Source: Prescottella defluvii (GTDB lineage Bacteria > Actinomycetota > Actinomycetes > Mycobacteriales > Mycobacteriaceae). From it: a DNA stretch of 64,000 nt. The stretch lies in the NCBI GenBank assembly GCA_029690005.1, contig CP121458.1, positions 2,666,001-2,730,000 of the forward strand, written 5' to 3'. Below, piece by piece: positions 1 to 10,966 of this stretch. Each line of letters opens with the position of its first letter. The stretch's first letter is position 1. A program made the translations under genes and the position numbers. The notes beneath the pieces were generated by a model. That model was not told where the DNA came from. It was given only the letters and a program-made list of their open reading frames with translations, and ran no database searches.

Positions 1-315
1 GTAGTCGTCCGCGCCCGCCTCGAGTCCCGCGATCCGGTCGTCCACGGATGCGCGGGCGCTGAGGACGCAGATCGGAACGTCGTTGCCCATCGCCCGCAAT
101 GCGGTAACCACACCGGTTCCGTCCAGTCCGGGCATGTTCATGTCCAGCACGATCGCCCTCGGGTGGGTGTCGGCGACGGCTCGCAGGGCGGAGGCCCCGT
201 CTGTCGCGGTCTCGATGTCGAAACCCGACAGGCGGAGCCCCCGCTCCAGCGAGGCGAGCACTTTCGCATCGTCGTCGACAACCAGGATGCGGGCGGAATC
301 AGTCACCCGACCCAT
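1..315 (-). CDS. prrA: PrrA-like response regulator, N-terminal part (runs off the window)
   Basis: Receiver domain of an OmpR/PhoB-type response regulator, read on the minus strand from an ATG at 315; the C-terminal DNA-binding domain lies outside the window. The acidic pocket (ILVVDDD), the phospho-acceptor region ([12 protein letters not shown]) and a late ...EAGADDY stretch are visible. The run [11 protein letters not shown] and the phrase [17 protein letters not shown] closely resemble mycobacterial PrrA as I remember it. It would be phosphorylated by a PrrB-type histidine kinase. A GTG four codons in is an alternative start. Family certain; the specific PrrA assignment is likely. Confidence 0.85.
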   Translation of the reverse strand, partial: MGRVTDSARILVVDDDAKVLASLERGLRLSGFDIETATDGASALRAVADTHPRAIVLDMNMPGLDGTGVVTALRAMGNDVPICVLSARASVDDRIAGLEAGADDY

Positions 316-336
316 GGTGCCAGCGGTGCCGAGGCG

Positions 337-720
337 TCAGCAGGACACGGTGGCGGCCGCGGACTCCTCGTCGCGAATCTTTGCCGCCTCTTCCTCGCTC
401 ACCTGGACCGCCGGGGTGCTCGCGATCGCGGCGATGCCCTCGGCAGCGCCCGCGCGTTCCTCGTCGCGAATCTTCTGCGCCTCTTCCTCGCTCACCTGGA
501 TCGCCTCGGTCGCCGCCACCATCGCCTGCGCGCACTCGGGCCCCGTTCCCGTCCGTTCCGGCAGGGTCTGCTCGATCGCGACGGGTCCCGACGAGCCGGT
601 CGAGATTCCGTTGCTCGCCCATGCGACGCCGGGCACCGCGACCACTCCCGCAGCGGCCACGGCCGCGGCAGCGATCCCGATGCGACGGCGCAGCGAACCC
701 TTGGTGAAAGTCTCGCGCAT
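337..720 (-). CDS. small secreted protein with duplicated acidic helix motif
   Basis: About 127 residues. The start at 720 (MRETF) is chosen because GAGGAGCTGAGC precedes it; a longer upstream reading lacks this. A basic start (KGSLRRR) followed by an Ala/Val-rich stretch ending VAWA-SN is a Sec signal peptide. The mature part carries two copies of a charged helix-like unit, QVSEEEAQKIRDEE and QVSEEEAAKIRDEE, 31 residues apart. Two Cys residues (near mid-protein and at the C-terminus) could form a disulfide. I do not recognise a family. It sits head-to-tail just upstream of the PrrA-like gene, so co-transcription is possible. Confidence 0.7.
   Translation of the reverse strand: MRETFTKGSLRRRIGIAAAAVAAAGVVAVPGVAWASNGISTGSSGPVAIEQTLPERTGTGPECAQAMVAATEAIQVSEEEAQKIRDEERAGAAEGIAAIASTPAVQVSEEEAAKIRDEESAAATVSC
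365..500. repeat. 43-bp near-identical direct repeat, period 93
   Basis: Positions 365-407 and 458-500 are the same 43-bp sequence apart from a few bases near the centre. They encode the duplicated SEEEA/KIRDEE unit of the secreted protein at 337-720. The high DNA identity suggests a recent in-frame tandem duplication. Confidence 0.8.
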
Positions 721-903
721 GCTCAGCTCCTCCAGTTGATGTCCGGATGCCCCGGTGGCTCCGGCGAAGACCAAGGTAGAAGCCGAAAACTAGGCCACCG
801 TTAGTCGATTCTTAGCCGACCATTAGAAAACGCGGGCCACCGACTGCGGCCGCTGATCCGGGACGCGACCCGGCGTCGTCGGGGAAATGCGCGCCCACGC
901 GGT

Positions 904-909
904 TAGGCT
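904..909 (+). promoter_or_regulatory. -10 box (TAGGCT) of an apparently leaderless promoter
   Basis: TAGGCT fits the actinobacterial TANNNT -10 box and ends 7 nt before the ATG at 917, so transcription would start at or next to the start codon. There is no Shine-Dalgarno sequence before this ATG, which supports a leaderless mRNA. Confidence 0.5.
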
Positions 910-916
910 CGCGGCC

Positions 917-2264
917 ATGAGCAGCGGCGTGGCTCGGGAGGCGGGCATCGGTCAGGCGGCGACGCGACGACAGATCGCCGCGTGGGGGCTGTGGGACTGG
1001 GGCGGCGCGGCGTTCAACGCGGTCATCCTCACGTTCGTGTTCTCGGTGTATCTCACCGATGCCGTGGGCAAGGACCTGCCCGGCTCGGTGTCGGCGAGCA
1101 CGTGGCTGGGCTGGTCTCTGGGCATCGCGGGCTTCTTCATCGCGGTGCTGGCGCCGGTGAGCGGACAGCGGTTCGACGCGACGGGCCGGCGCAAACGCTC
1201 GCTCGCGGTCCTGACGTTCCTGACCGTGGCGGCGATGGCGGGGATGTTCTTCGTCGTCGACGACTACCGGTACCTGTGGCTCGGGCTCGTGCTGCTGGGG
1301 TTCGCATCGGTGATCTTCGAACTCGCCGGCGTGCCGTACAACGCGATGATGCGGCAGGTGTCGACGCCGGGGAACATCGGAAGGGTCTCCGGGTTCGGTT
1401 GGGCGATGGGATATTTCGGTGGCATCGTGCTGCTGCTCGTGTGCTATTCCGGCTTCATCGCGGGCGACGGCGACACCCGCGGGTTCCTCGGCATCACCAC
1501 CGACGACGGGCTCAACATCCGGCTCGTCGCCCTCCTGGCCGCGGTGTGGCTCGCGGTGTTCGCGATCCCGGTGCTGCTCGATGGTCCCGGAAGCGCCGCG
1601 AACCTCCGCCGACCCGGGTGCCGCCAAGGCCGGATTCGTCGACTCATACCGGGTGCTGTGGCGGGACGTGCGCGAACTGTGGGCCGTCGACCGCCGAACC
1701 GTCGGTTTCCTCATTGCCAGTGCACTCTTCCGCGACGGGCTGGCCGGGGTCTTCACCTTCGGTGCCGTGCTGGCGGTGAACGTGTACGGCCTCGCGTCCG
1801 ACAGCGTCCTGCTGTTCGGTGTCGCCGCGAACGTCGTTGCCGCACTGGGCGCGATCGTGGCCGGACGCTTCGACGACCGCATCGGGCCCAAGATCGTGAT
1901 CGTGACGTCGCTGGCCGCCATGCTGGTGGTCGGCGTCGTGCTGCTGGCGGTCTCGGGTCCCGCGCTGTTCTGGGTCTTCGGCCTGCTGCTGTGCCTGTTC
2001 GTCGGTCCGGCGCAGTCGTCGGCCCGCACCTTCCTCGCCCGGGTCACCCCACCCGGACGCGAAGGCCAGATGTTCGGGCTGTACGCCACGACGGGCCGGG
2101 CGGTGTCGTTCCTGGCGCCCACCCTGTTCGGCTTCTTCGCGTGGTCGTTCGGCGCCGACCGCGCCGGCATCGTCGGGCTGCTGGTGGTGCTGGGCGTGGG
2201 CCTCGCCGCGCTACTGGCGGTGCGGGCGCCGGAGCGGGAGGTCGCGAGTCCGCTTCCGGGCTGA
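917..2264 (+). CDS. MFS transporter (UMF1/Atg22-like), frame-broken
   Basis: Membrane transporter of about 450 residues with a dozen hydrophobic segments. The N-terminal half (WGLWDWGGAAFNAVILTF, then GRRKRSL between helices 2 and 3) fits the UMF1/Atg22-like MFS family, whose first helix carries W-D-x-x and N residues. The substrate is not predictable. The reading frame changes between about 1580 and 1610 (frame 2 to frame 0, equal to two missing bases) and then continues to the stop at 2264. The start is ATG 917, supported by the -10 box just upstream. Convergent with the thioesterase gene downstream across a palindrome. Confidence 0.8.
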
Positions 2265-2267
2265 TGG

Positions 2268-2314
2268 CCGAATGTCACATCGGTTCAGTCCAACTGGACG
2301 CGTGTGACATTCGG
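2268..2314. terminator. nested palindrome between convergent genes
   Basis: A perfect 12-bp inverted repeat (CCGAATGTCACA ... TGTGACATTCGG) encloses a smaller one (GTCCA-AC-TGGAC). It fills the gap between two convergent genes, so a bidirectional terminator is likely. No T-run follows. It could also be a dispersed intergenic palindrome. Confidence 0.6.
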
Positions 2315-2324
2315 TCACCGGAGG

Positions 2325-3169
2325 TCAGTCCTTGAAGTAGACCAGCTGGTGCGTCGTCGCCAGCAGGGCGCCGTCGCGGCCCCAGATCTCGCCGGACTGG
2401 TCGAAGTAGCCCTTGCCGAACCGCTGCGCCCGCGCCGTGCCGAGAACGGCGTCGTCCGCCTGCGCCGCGAGCATCGTCGCGTCGGCGTGGAAGTACACCG
2501 TGAGCGACACGGTGCCCGCCGGGACGAAGCGGCCCAGGCGCAGGAAGGCTCGCGGGTAGAAGACGTCGCACAGTGACGTCAGCGCCGGGAAATCCAGCGG
2601 CCGGGGCGGATTGTCGCGGACCCACAGGGTGCTCGTCGAGTCGGGCTGGGCGCCGTCGGTGCCGTTGTCGGGGTTCGGACCGGGCCCTCGACGAACCGCA
2701 GGTCGTAGTTGCGTGCCCACGCGATGAAGTCGGGGAACGGCTGTGCGGCAACCTCGTCGAACGCCGGCGCGGACGGCGTCGTCAGCTCGGTGGACGACCA
2801 CGTCTCGCGACGGTTGCCGAACACGGCGGTGGCGGTGGTGGTGACGACGCCGTCCTGGGTCAGTTCGAGGTTCCAGTGCTGCGTCGAGCGGTTGGTGCGC
2901 GTCGGGCGCGCCGTGATCTCGAACTCGCCGTCCGCGATGGGGCCCGCGAAGTTCACGGTCAGCGACAGCGGATCGCCGAGGCGTTCGGGATGCCGCTGCA
3001 CGGCGCGCAGCAGCGTCGCGGCGGTGATGCCGCCGAATGGGCCGACCATGTTCGCGTACGCGGGGGCGGTGTGGCCCTGAAATACACCGGGTGAGGCCTC
3101 CGAGTCTTCTCCGACAACGAGTTCGACGGCCGCGTCGAACGGGTGCGTAGGTGCGACGATCTTGGTCAC
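2325..3169 (-). CDS. acyl-CoA thioesterase (TesB/double hot-dog), frame-broken
   Basis: About 281 residues. The first hot-dog half includes GPFGGITAATLLRAV and the second includes LWVRDN, FYPRAFLR and an ADATML...GYFDQSGEIWG stretch, typical of TesB-like acyl-CoA thioesterases that release free fatty acid and CoA. The GTG start at 3169 follows AGGAGTCGAA. The frame changes once, near 2680, in the direction of one missing base. Divergent from the TetR gene at 3256, with a palindrome in between, which suggests the pair is co-regulated. Confidence 0.8.
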
Positions 3170-3202
3170 TTCGACTCCTGACGGGTGACTATCCGGTTCT
3201 AG

Positions 3203-3216
3203 GTATGACAACATAC
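3203..3216. promoter_or_regulatory. candidate TetR operator GTATG-ACAA-CATAC
   Basis: A perfect 5-bp inverted repeat with a 4-base spacer lies in the divergent gap between the TesB-like gene and the TetR gene. Its A+T-rich context could hold the -10 or -35 of either promoter. Inference from position and symmetry only. Confidence 0.45.
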
Positions 3217-3255
3217 ATAGCAACGACCGGCAACCGTGCGAGAGAGGGCGACGAC

Positions 3256-3822
3256 ATGGCGAGGCGGCAGGATCCCGCAGGCGGTCCGCGCGCGGCGATG
3301 ATCGACAGCGCCGTCGCGTTGATCCGTGAACAGGGCGTGGCGGCGACGTCGTTCACCGACGTGCTTGCCCACAGCGGTGCCCCGCGGGGATCGATCTACC
3401 ACCACTTCCCCGACGGCAAGTCCCAGCTCGTGGAGGAGGCCACGAGGTCCGCGGCCGCCTACCTCGGTCGAGGCGTGGCCCGGGTCCTCGAGTCCGGCGA
3501 CACCGTCTCCGCGTTGCGGGAACTCGTCGACCTGTGGCGGCGCGGCCTCGAGGCCACCGACTACGCCGCGGGTTGCCCGATCGTGGCAGCGGCGCTCGGC
3601 ACCGAGCGCGGCGCCCGCGAGGTCGCGGGGACCACGTTCGCCGAGTGGTGCGAGCTGATCGCCGCGAGTCTCGTCGACGACGGCGTCTCCCGTGACCGCG
3701 CGGCGTCGCTGTCGGTGCTGATCGTCAGTGCGCTCGAGGGTGCGCTGGTGATGGCGCAGGCGCAGGGGACCTCGCGTCCGCTCGACGCGGTGGTCGACGA
3801 ACTCGAGGTGCTGCTGGGGTGA
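3256..3822 (+). CDS. TetR/AcrR regulator, LmrA/YxaF-like
   Basis: 188 residues from ATG 3256; an in-frame ATG at 3205 would add 17 residues but would sit inside the candidate operator. The N-terminal helix-turn-helix (about residues 15-60: FTDVLAHSGAPRGSIYHHF) is typical TetR. The mid-protein phrase AAGCPIVAAAL is characteristic of the LmrA/YxaF-type ligand domain. Likely autoregulated and controlling the divergent thioesterase gene. It ends three bases before the convergent hydrolase gene. Confidence 0.85.
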   Translation: MARRQDPAGGPRAAMIDSAVALIREQGVAATSFTDVLAHSGAPRGSIYHHFPDGKSQLVEEATRSAAAYLGRGVARVLESGDTVSALRELVDLWRRGLEATDYAAGCPIVAAALGTERGAREVAGTTFAEWCELIAASLVDDGVSRDRAASLSVLIVSALEGALVMAQAQGTSRPLDAVVDELEVLLG

Positions 3823-3825
3823 GCC

Positions 3826-4670
3826 TCAGCTCAGCGACACCCGCGCCAGGATCGCGTCGGCCAGGGCGTCCGGGTTCTCCTCGGGGATCCAGTGGCCCGC
3901 GCCGTCGAGGACGATGAATCGGTAGGGGGCGTCGACGAACTCGCTGCACCGCCGCGCCGCCGCGGGGCCGAGGGTCGGGTCCGCGGTGCCCCAGACGTAC
4001 GTGGTCGGCACCCGCACCGGTGGCAGTTCCCCGAACGCGCGGACCAGGGCCCGGTACCAGTTGAGCGTCGCGGTCAACGCGCCCGGCTGCGACAGCAGCC
4101 GCACGTGCTCCTCGATCAGGTCCGGGTCGGTGCCGTCGCCGAACGCCCCGCGCAGCCGCCGCGAATCGTCTTCGAGCAGAAACGTTTCGGCCGTTCCCTC
4201 CTGGCGGAGTAGGCCGACGTACGCGGACCGGCGCTGCTGATCGGCGTCCTCGCGCAGGGCCCACCCGAACGCGGCCGCGTGTGGCACCGACACCGCGGTG
4301 AGGCTGCGGATCCGGTCCGGGTGCCGTCCGCGACCTGCCACGCGATGGCGGCGCCCCAGTCGTGGCCCACGAGATGCGCGGAGGTCAGGTCGTAGGCGTC
4401 GAGCAGGCCGAGGACGTCGTCGACGAGGTGATCGAAGCGGTAGTCCTCGACCGCCGACGGGCGGGCGTCGGGGGAGTAGCCGCGCTGATTCGGTGCGATG
4501 ACCCGCATGCCCGCGGCGAGTAGGCGTGGGGTGATCGGGCGCCACGCCGCCGAGCTCTCGGGGAACCCGTGCAGCAACACGATCGGGGTCCCGTCGTCCG
4601 GGCCGGCGACGGTGACGTCGAATGTCAGGTCGCCCAGGCTAATTCGGTCGATGTGGGAGTCGGCGGTCAT
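3826..4670 (-). CDS. alpha/beta hydrolase (epoxide-hydrolase-like), frame-broken
   Basis: About 281 residues. HGFPESSAAW carries the HG-x-P oxyanion motif and GHDWGAAIAW holds an Asp nucleophile, as in epoxide hydrolases and haloalkane dehalogenases; the C-terminal DGAGHWIPEENP supplies the His. WGTADPTL provides the acid region. The frame changes once, near 4310-4330 (one missing base). Start ATG 4670: minus-strand TACCGT lies 7 nt upstream, so a leaderless start is likely. Substrate unknown. Confidence 0.8.
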
Positions 4671-4745
4671 TCGGGACACGGTAGTGGAACGGTGACGTGT
4701 GCGCGGGGTTCCGGGCAGAGTGTTCGCGCGACCGGGTGAATGACG

Positions 4746-4787
4746 GGACGGGCCCGGCATCGCGGTGGTGCGATGCCGGGCCCGTCC
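4746..4787 (-). terminator. strong terminator hairpin after gdhA
   Basis: Perfect 18-bp stem (4746-4763 with 4770-4787) and a 6-nt loop, placed 16 bases beyond the gdhA stop and before the next minus-strand gene. GC-rich with no U-tract, as often in actinobacteria. Confidence 0.85.
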
Positions 4788-4802
4788 GGGTGTCGGTGTG
4801 GA

Positions 4803-6491
<1,689 letters not shown>

Positions 6492-7925
6492 GTGAGAGCA
6501 GTGAATCGGGGGTGGGCCGCCGCACTGTCGGCGGCTGCACTGACAGTTGGGCTGTCGGTCGGGATGGCCACGCCGGCCGGCGCGGTCGGTGGACCGTGCG
6601 GGCAGAACGGTAACGGCAGCGGCAGTCTCGGTAGCGCAGGGAGCTCGGGCAGCTCGGGAAGTTCCGGTCTGACCGGCAGCGTGATGGGGAGCCTGGGTAC
6701 CGGCAGTCTGGGCAGCGCCACGGGATCGCTGGCCAACTCGCTCCCGTGGATCACGGGTTCGCCCGACGGCGCCCTGCCGATCCTGAGCGGTAAGACCAAG
6801 GCCCTCGAGATGGTCACCGGGCCGGGCAGCCCGAACAAGAGCATCGAACGCTTCAGTGTCTCCGGCACCGACCTCGGCATCATGTGGGACAACGGCAGGA
6901 CCGGCGCCGACCACGGCGTGATGATGATGTTCGGCGACACGGTCGGTGCCTGCGGAGTCGGAGAAGACCAGTGGCGTAGCAATGTCCTCTTCCTTAGCAC
7001 CGACGCCAACCTGGTCGACGGCATGAAGATCGACAACTCTCCTTTGGCGTCGCGCGGGTTCTCCAAGCAGGTCATCAAGGGATTCCTGTCCACCGAACCA
7101 GGTGGTTCGCCCGAGTTCACCGTCATCCCGACCGCTGGTGTTTCGGTCGGCGGCAAGCAGTACGTGCGATTCATGTCCATCCAGAAGTGGGGTGCTCCGG
7201 GCGAGTGGACCACTAACTACTCCGCAATCGCAGTCTCCGACGACAATGGCGAGACCTGGACATCGAAGCCCGAAACGATCCGCGCGAACTTCCAGGGCAT
7301 CGGTCTGGCCGGAAATCCCGCGGTGTCGCCCAGCAACAAGTACTGGCAGATGAGTTCCTTCCTGCCCAGTCGCGACGGCAAGTATATCTACGAATTCGGC
7401 ACTCCCTCAGGACGTTCCGGCGGTGCGCGGCTCGCTCGCACTCTTGCTACGGATGCCGACATGCTCGATATGGGCAACTACCAGTACTGGAACGGCTCCG
7501 ACTGGTCGTCGAACATCGATGACGCGGTGACGGTGATCAAGGCGCCGGTCAGCGAGCTGTCGGTGCAGTGGAGCGACACCCTGAACAGTTACATCGCGAT
7601 GTACTCGGACGTGGAAGGCCTGAAGATCCGCCAGGCGGACAGTCCGGAGGGGCCGTGGCGCGGCAGCCAGACGCTCATCAGCTCGGCCACGCTGCCGGGG
7701 TTGTACGGCGGGTTCATGCACCCGTGGTCGAAGGGCAAGGACCTGTACTTCGTCCTGACGACGTGGGATCGGTACAACGTGATCTACATGAAGACCGATC
7801 TGACCACCATGAAGACGGCGGCCGTCGATATGGCCGACCGCCCGGACCCGGCTACCACCGGCGAGCAGCGCCTCGAGGGCTTCCAGACTCCCGAGGGATT
7901 CGTCGAGACTGTCGACGGCCAGTGA
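6492..7925 (+). CDS. secreted DUF4185-type protein with Gly/Ser linker
   Basis: 477 residues. GTG 6492 is chosen because AAGGAAG lies 7 nt upstream and a signal peptide follows directly (RAVNRGWAAALSA...MATPAGA). Residues about 38-75 are a low-complexity Gly/Ser/Leu linker (GSLGSAGSSGSSGSSG). The rest fits the DUF4185 family of sialidase-like exported beta-propellers: FGDTVGACG, WTTNYSAIAVSDDNGETW and GGFMHPWSKG are typical. The frame is intact. Probably a cell-surface or secreted protein; enzymatic activity is unproven. A terminator follows. Confidence 0.8.
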   Translation: MRAVNRGWAAALSAAALTVGLSVGMATPAGAVGGPCGQNGNGSGSLGSAGSSGSSGSSGLTGSVMGSLGTGSLGSATGSLANSLPWITGSPDGALPILSGKTKALEMVTGPGSPNKSIERFSVSGTDLGIMWDNGRTGADHGVMMMFGDTVGACGVGEDQWRSNVLFLSTDANLVDGMKIDNSPLASRGFSKQVIKGFLSTEPGGSPEFTVIPTAGVSVGGKQYVRFMSIQKWGAPGEWTTNYSAIAVSDDNGETWTSKPETIRANFQGIGLAGNPAVSPSNKYWQMSSFLPSRDGKYIYEFGTPSGRSGGARLARTLATDADMLDMGNYQYWNGSDWSSNIDDAVTVIKAPVSELSVQWSDTLNSYIAMYSDVEGLKIRQADSPEGPWRGSQTLISSATLPGLYGGFMHPWSKGKDLYFVLTTWDRYNVIYMKTDLTTMKTAAVDMADRPDPATTGEQRLEGFQTPEGFVETVDGQ

Positions 7926-7945
7926 GCTCGCTGAACTCATGACGC

Positions 7946-7977
7946 GCGGCCCGTCCCCGGCATCCGGGGCGGGCCGC
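7946..7977 (+). terminator. terminator hairpin after the DUF4185 gene
   Basis: 14 base pairs (GCGGCCCG and CCCCGG arms separated by one bulged T) around a CAT loop, 20 bases after the stop codon at 7925. Confidence 0.75.
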
Positions 7978-8070
7978 TTCAGTCTCCGAACGTCTGTCTT
8001 GAAACGGTTAGCTTCCGTCGATTGTCGAAACGGGCCGCCGCTTCGACCGCGGTGCAGTATGTTCCGCGCT

Positions 8071-8992
8071 ATGGGGAGGAACAGCAGATCGGCTCGGTGG
8101 CTGGGGATTTCGGTGGCAGTTGCGGCTGTGAGTGTCGTGATGGCGACACCGGCGCATGGGTCGTCCTTCGCTGCGGATTGTGGCGACTGGCGGGTCGAAA
8201 CCGTGGCGCAGGGCTTGGAACAGTTGGAGAACCTTCGAGCCTGATACCGAGGGCGGCTTCTATCTGGCTGGCGACTCGAAGGTCTACCACGTCGACGCCG
8301 ATGGCCGCGTGAATACGGTGGTCGAAAACATGGCTGCCCCGGGCGGGATGCGACTCGACGGATCGGACCTCTACTTCCTGACACGGCAGGACGGCCGACT
8401 GTGGCAATTGGACACCACGACAGGTCAATTGGCTGAGCGGGGCGCACTCGCGGGGAACGGGCTGCTGCGATTGCCGGACGGGGACTTGTTGACGACCTGG
8501 GTCGGCACCGAAGGTGGACCGCCGACGGGTGTCACTCGCTATCGATCCGACTCGGGTCACGTCGAACCGAACTGGTCGCCGGTGCCCCGTGGGGAGGGAC
8601 TGGCCGCGAGCCCTGATGGGCGCTTCGTCTACACCGACGATCTGTTCACCGGACAGATCTACCGCGTGCCGCTGGATGATCCGGGGCGTTGGACGGTCGT
8701 CACGAGGATCCCCGGATTGTTGCCGGGCACAGATGATCTGACGATGTCGCGGTCCGGAACGCTCTATGTCGCAGCCCACATCGAGGGCGCGATCTACAGC
8801 GTCGACCCGGAGACCGGCGCGACCTGCGTCGTGGCGTCGGGGCTCTCGAACGGATGGCAGGGCCCCAGTTCGGTACGGATCGGGAGGGCCGGTGACGGCT
8901 GGGCGCTCTACGTGACTTCGTTCGATGGCACCTTGCGCCGTGTGGACCCGCCGGGTGGCGTCGACCTTGCACCCATTGCCGAGGATGTCTGA
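8071..8992 (+). CDS. secreted SMP-30/NHL-type beta-propeller protein, frame-broken
   Basis: About 307 residues. Signal peptide (RSARWLGISVAVAAVSVVMATPAHG) followed by repeated propeller strands such as GGFYLAGDSKVYHVDADG, PGGMRLDGSDLYFL, GEGLAASPDGRFVYTDD and GTLYVAAHIEGAIYSVD. It resembles SMP-30/gluconolactonase-like propellers, but I cannot identify metal ligands with certainty. ATG 8071 is preferred over 8059 because TATGTT ends 7 nt upstream, fitting a leaderless mRNA. The frame changes near 8240 by an amount equal to two missing bases. Confidence 0.7.
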
Positions 8993-9129
8993 CCGTTTCG
9001 GCTAGCACCGGGGCGAGGTGATCATCTTGCGGCCGGTTGGTGGCGACTTCGTGCAGGCCACCACATGTTCACGTCCGTCGGAGGTAGCGTGCACGGCAGA
9101 AGAGGTTGTCCGTCTCGGGGGGAGACAAG

Positions 9130-9989
9130 GTGTTGGTCGATTTCGTTCCTGACAGGACTGTGTACCCATTCGAGTCGCGCTGGTTCGACTCGTCCGTCGG
9201 CCGGGTGCACTACATCGACGAGGGGGTCGGGCCGCCGATCCTGTTCTGTCACGGCTCACCGACGTGGAGTTTCCTCTACCGCGACATCGTGCGGGATCTG
9301 CGCGGCCGCTATCGGTGCATCGCTGTGGACTATCCCGGTTTCGGATTGTCAGAACGCCCTGCGGATTTCGGCTACACCATCACCGAGCTGACCGAAGTTC
9401 TCGGCGAGCTGATCGATCACCTGCAGCTCGACGGTTTCGTCGTGATGGGACACGACTGGGGCGGACCCATCGGCCTCGGCACAGCGACTACGCGCGCAGA
9501 TCGCGTCCGGGGATCGTGCTGGGCAACACCGTGTTCTGGCCGATCGAAACGATGGCGAACCGCGCGTTCAGCGTGATCATGGGCAGCCGCCCGATGCAGC
9601 GGCGGATCCTCGAACACAACGTCCTCATCGAGCGTTTCCTGCTCGGCGAACTGGGGAGCACGCTGACCGAGGCGGAGACCGACCACTACCGCGCGGTGCA
9701 GCCCACGGCGGAAGCCCGGCGCGGACTTGCCGTGATGCCCGGACAGATCCGTGCCGCACGCCCGCTGCTCGATCAGCTGGACCGCGACGTGCCGGCCCTG
9801 CTCGGCGACAAACCGGCCGTGTTGGTGTGGGGAATGCGGGACATGGTGTTCCGCCCGAACGCCTGTATCCCGCGGATGCGAGACGCCTTCACCGATCTCG
9901 ACGTCGTCGAGCTGCCTCGCGCGCGGCACTTCATCCAAGAGCACGCACCGGACGCGATCGCGGCGGCGATCGCCGATCGGTTCCCCTGA
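9130..9989 (+). CDS. alpha/beta hydrolase, haloalkane-dehalogenase-like, frame-broken
   Basis: About 286 residues. HGSPTWSFLYR and GHDWGGPIG (Asp nucleophile followed by Trp) are signature stretches of haloalkane dehalogenases; WGMRDMVF would give the acid and RHFIQEHAP the catalytic His. The nucleophile-Trp pair is the usual first halide ligand, but a second ligand is not certain, so a related esterase or epoxide hydrolase remains possible. GTG 9130 follows GGGGGGAGACAAG. One frame change near 9485 (one missing base). Same strand as the next hydrolase gene. Confidence 0.75.
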
Positions 9990-10054
9990 TTCCGGCGGAT
10001 CAGGCACTCCCGCCCGGCTGTTCGATCGAGCCGTGCGGCAGGGCGTGTCGGCGG

Positions 10055-10060
10055 TAAAAT
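10055..10060 (+). promoter_or_regulatory. -10 box TAAAAT, leaderless
   Basis: TAAAAT ends 6 nt before the ATG at 10067, in the spacing seen at several other genes here. There is no ribosome binding site before the ATG. Confidence 0.55.
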
Positions 10061-10066
10061 CTGCAA

Positions 10067-10869
10067 ATGGAACTGCGCCATGACGTCGCCGGTTCCGGGC
10101 CCACGCTGGTACTCGTGCACGGGGTGGTGGATCGCCGGCAGGCCTGGAGGGCTGTGTTGGACCAGCTGACGCCCTATCGCCGGGTCGTCACGGTCGATCT
10201 TCCGGGCCACGGGGAGTCTGCGGCACTCGCGGAGGGGCCTGACGTGTTGGGTCAGCTCCTCGGGGAGTTGGGCGATTTCGTCCGATCGGTGACTCCGACG
10301 GGTGAACGTCCGCACATCGCCGGAAACTCTCTCGGCGGTTGGCTCACCCTCGCCCTCGCGGCCCGCGGCGAGGTCGCCTCGGTTACTGCCCTCTCGCCGG
10401 CAGGCTTCTACGTCAGCCGTGCCGATCAGGTTCGCACCGTCCTCGTGTTCCGGGCGCTGCGTGGACTCGCGCGGGCAATGGGCCGAGGATGCCGAAAGCT
10501 ATGCGCTACAAGGCCATGCGCTATCTGTCACTCGCCGCCTTCTATGGGCACCCAAGCCGGGTGCCGTACGAGGATGCCGTGATCGGTGCCCATTCGCTCG
10601 CCACGAACGCACTGTTGGACCGGGGGATGACGGCCTCGTTCGTCTTCCCGCCGGTGGTCGATACGGCGGTTCCGGTCACCGTTGTGTGGGGCCGGCGGGA
10701 CATGATTCACCCGGTGTATGAGGCCCGTCGAGTACGCAAGGTCTTCCCGCAAGCGAGGGTGTTGGCCTTGCCCGGGATCGGACACGTTCCGATGACCGAC
10801 GATCCGAACCTGATCAGCACGATTCTGCTCGGCGGCAGCTCGGCGCCGTCCCAGAAGCCGACACCCTGA
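10067..10869 (+). CDS. alpha/beta hydrolase (serine type), frame-broken
   Basis: About 267 residues. LVHGVVDRRQAW, the nucleophile elbow GNSLGGW (Ser), the acid region WGRRDMIHP and the late GIGHVPMTDDP (His) make a complete Ser-Asp-His triad. Substrate unknown; lactonase- and esterase-like members look similar. One frame change near 10490, where MGRG changes to RMPKAM, consistent with one missing base. Confidence 0.75.
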
Positions 10870-10966
10870 TCACCGTGCGCTCCCGGGTGTCTCGTCAGTC
10901 GTTCGTAGGTGGGAAGCTGGGGTGGCGATCAAGTTCTGGTCGGCGTGTTCGAAGCTAGGGGGATTT

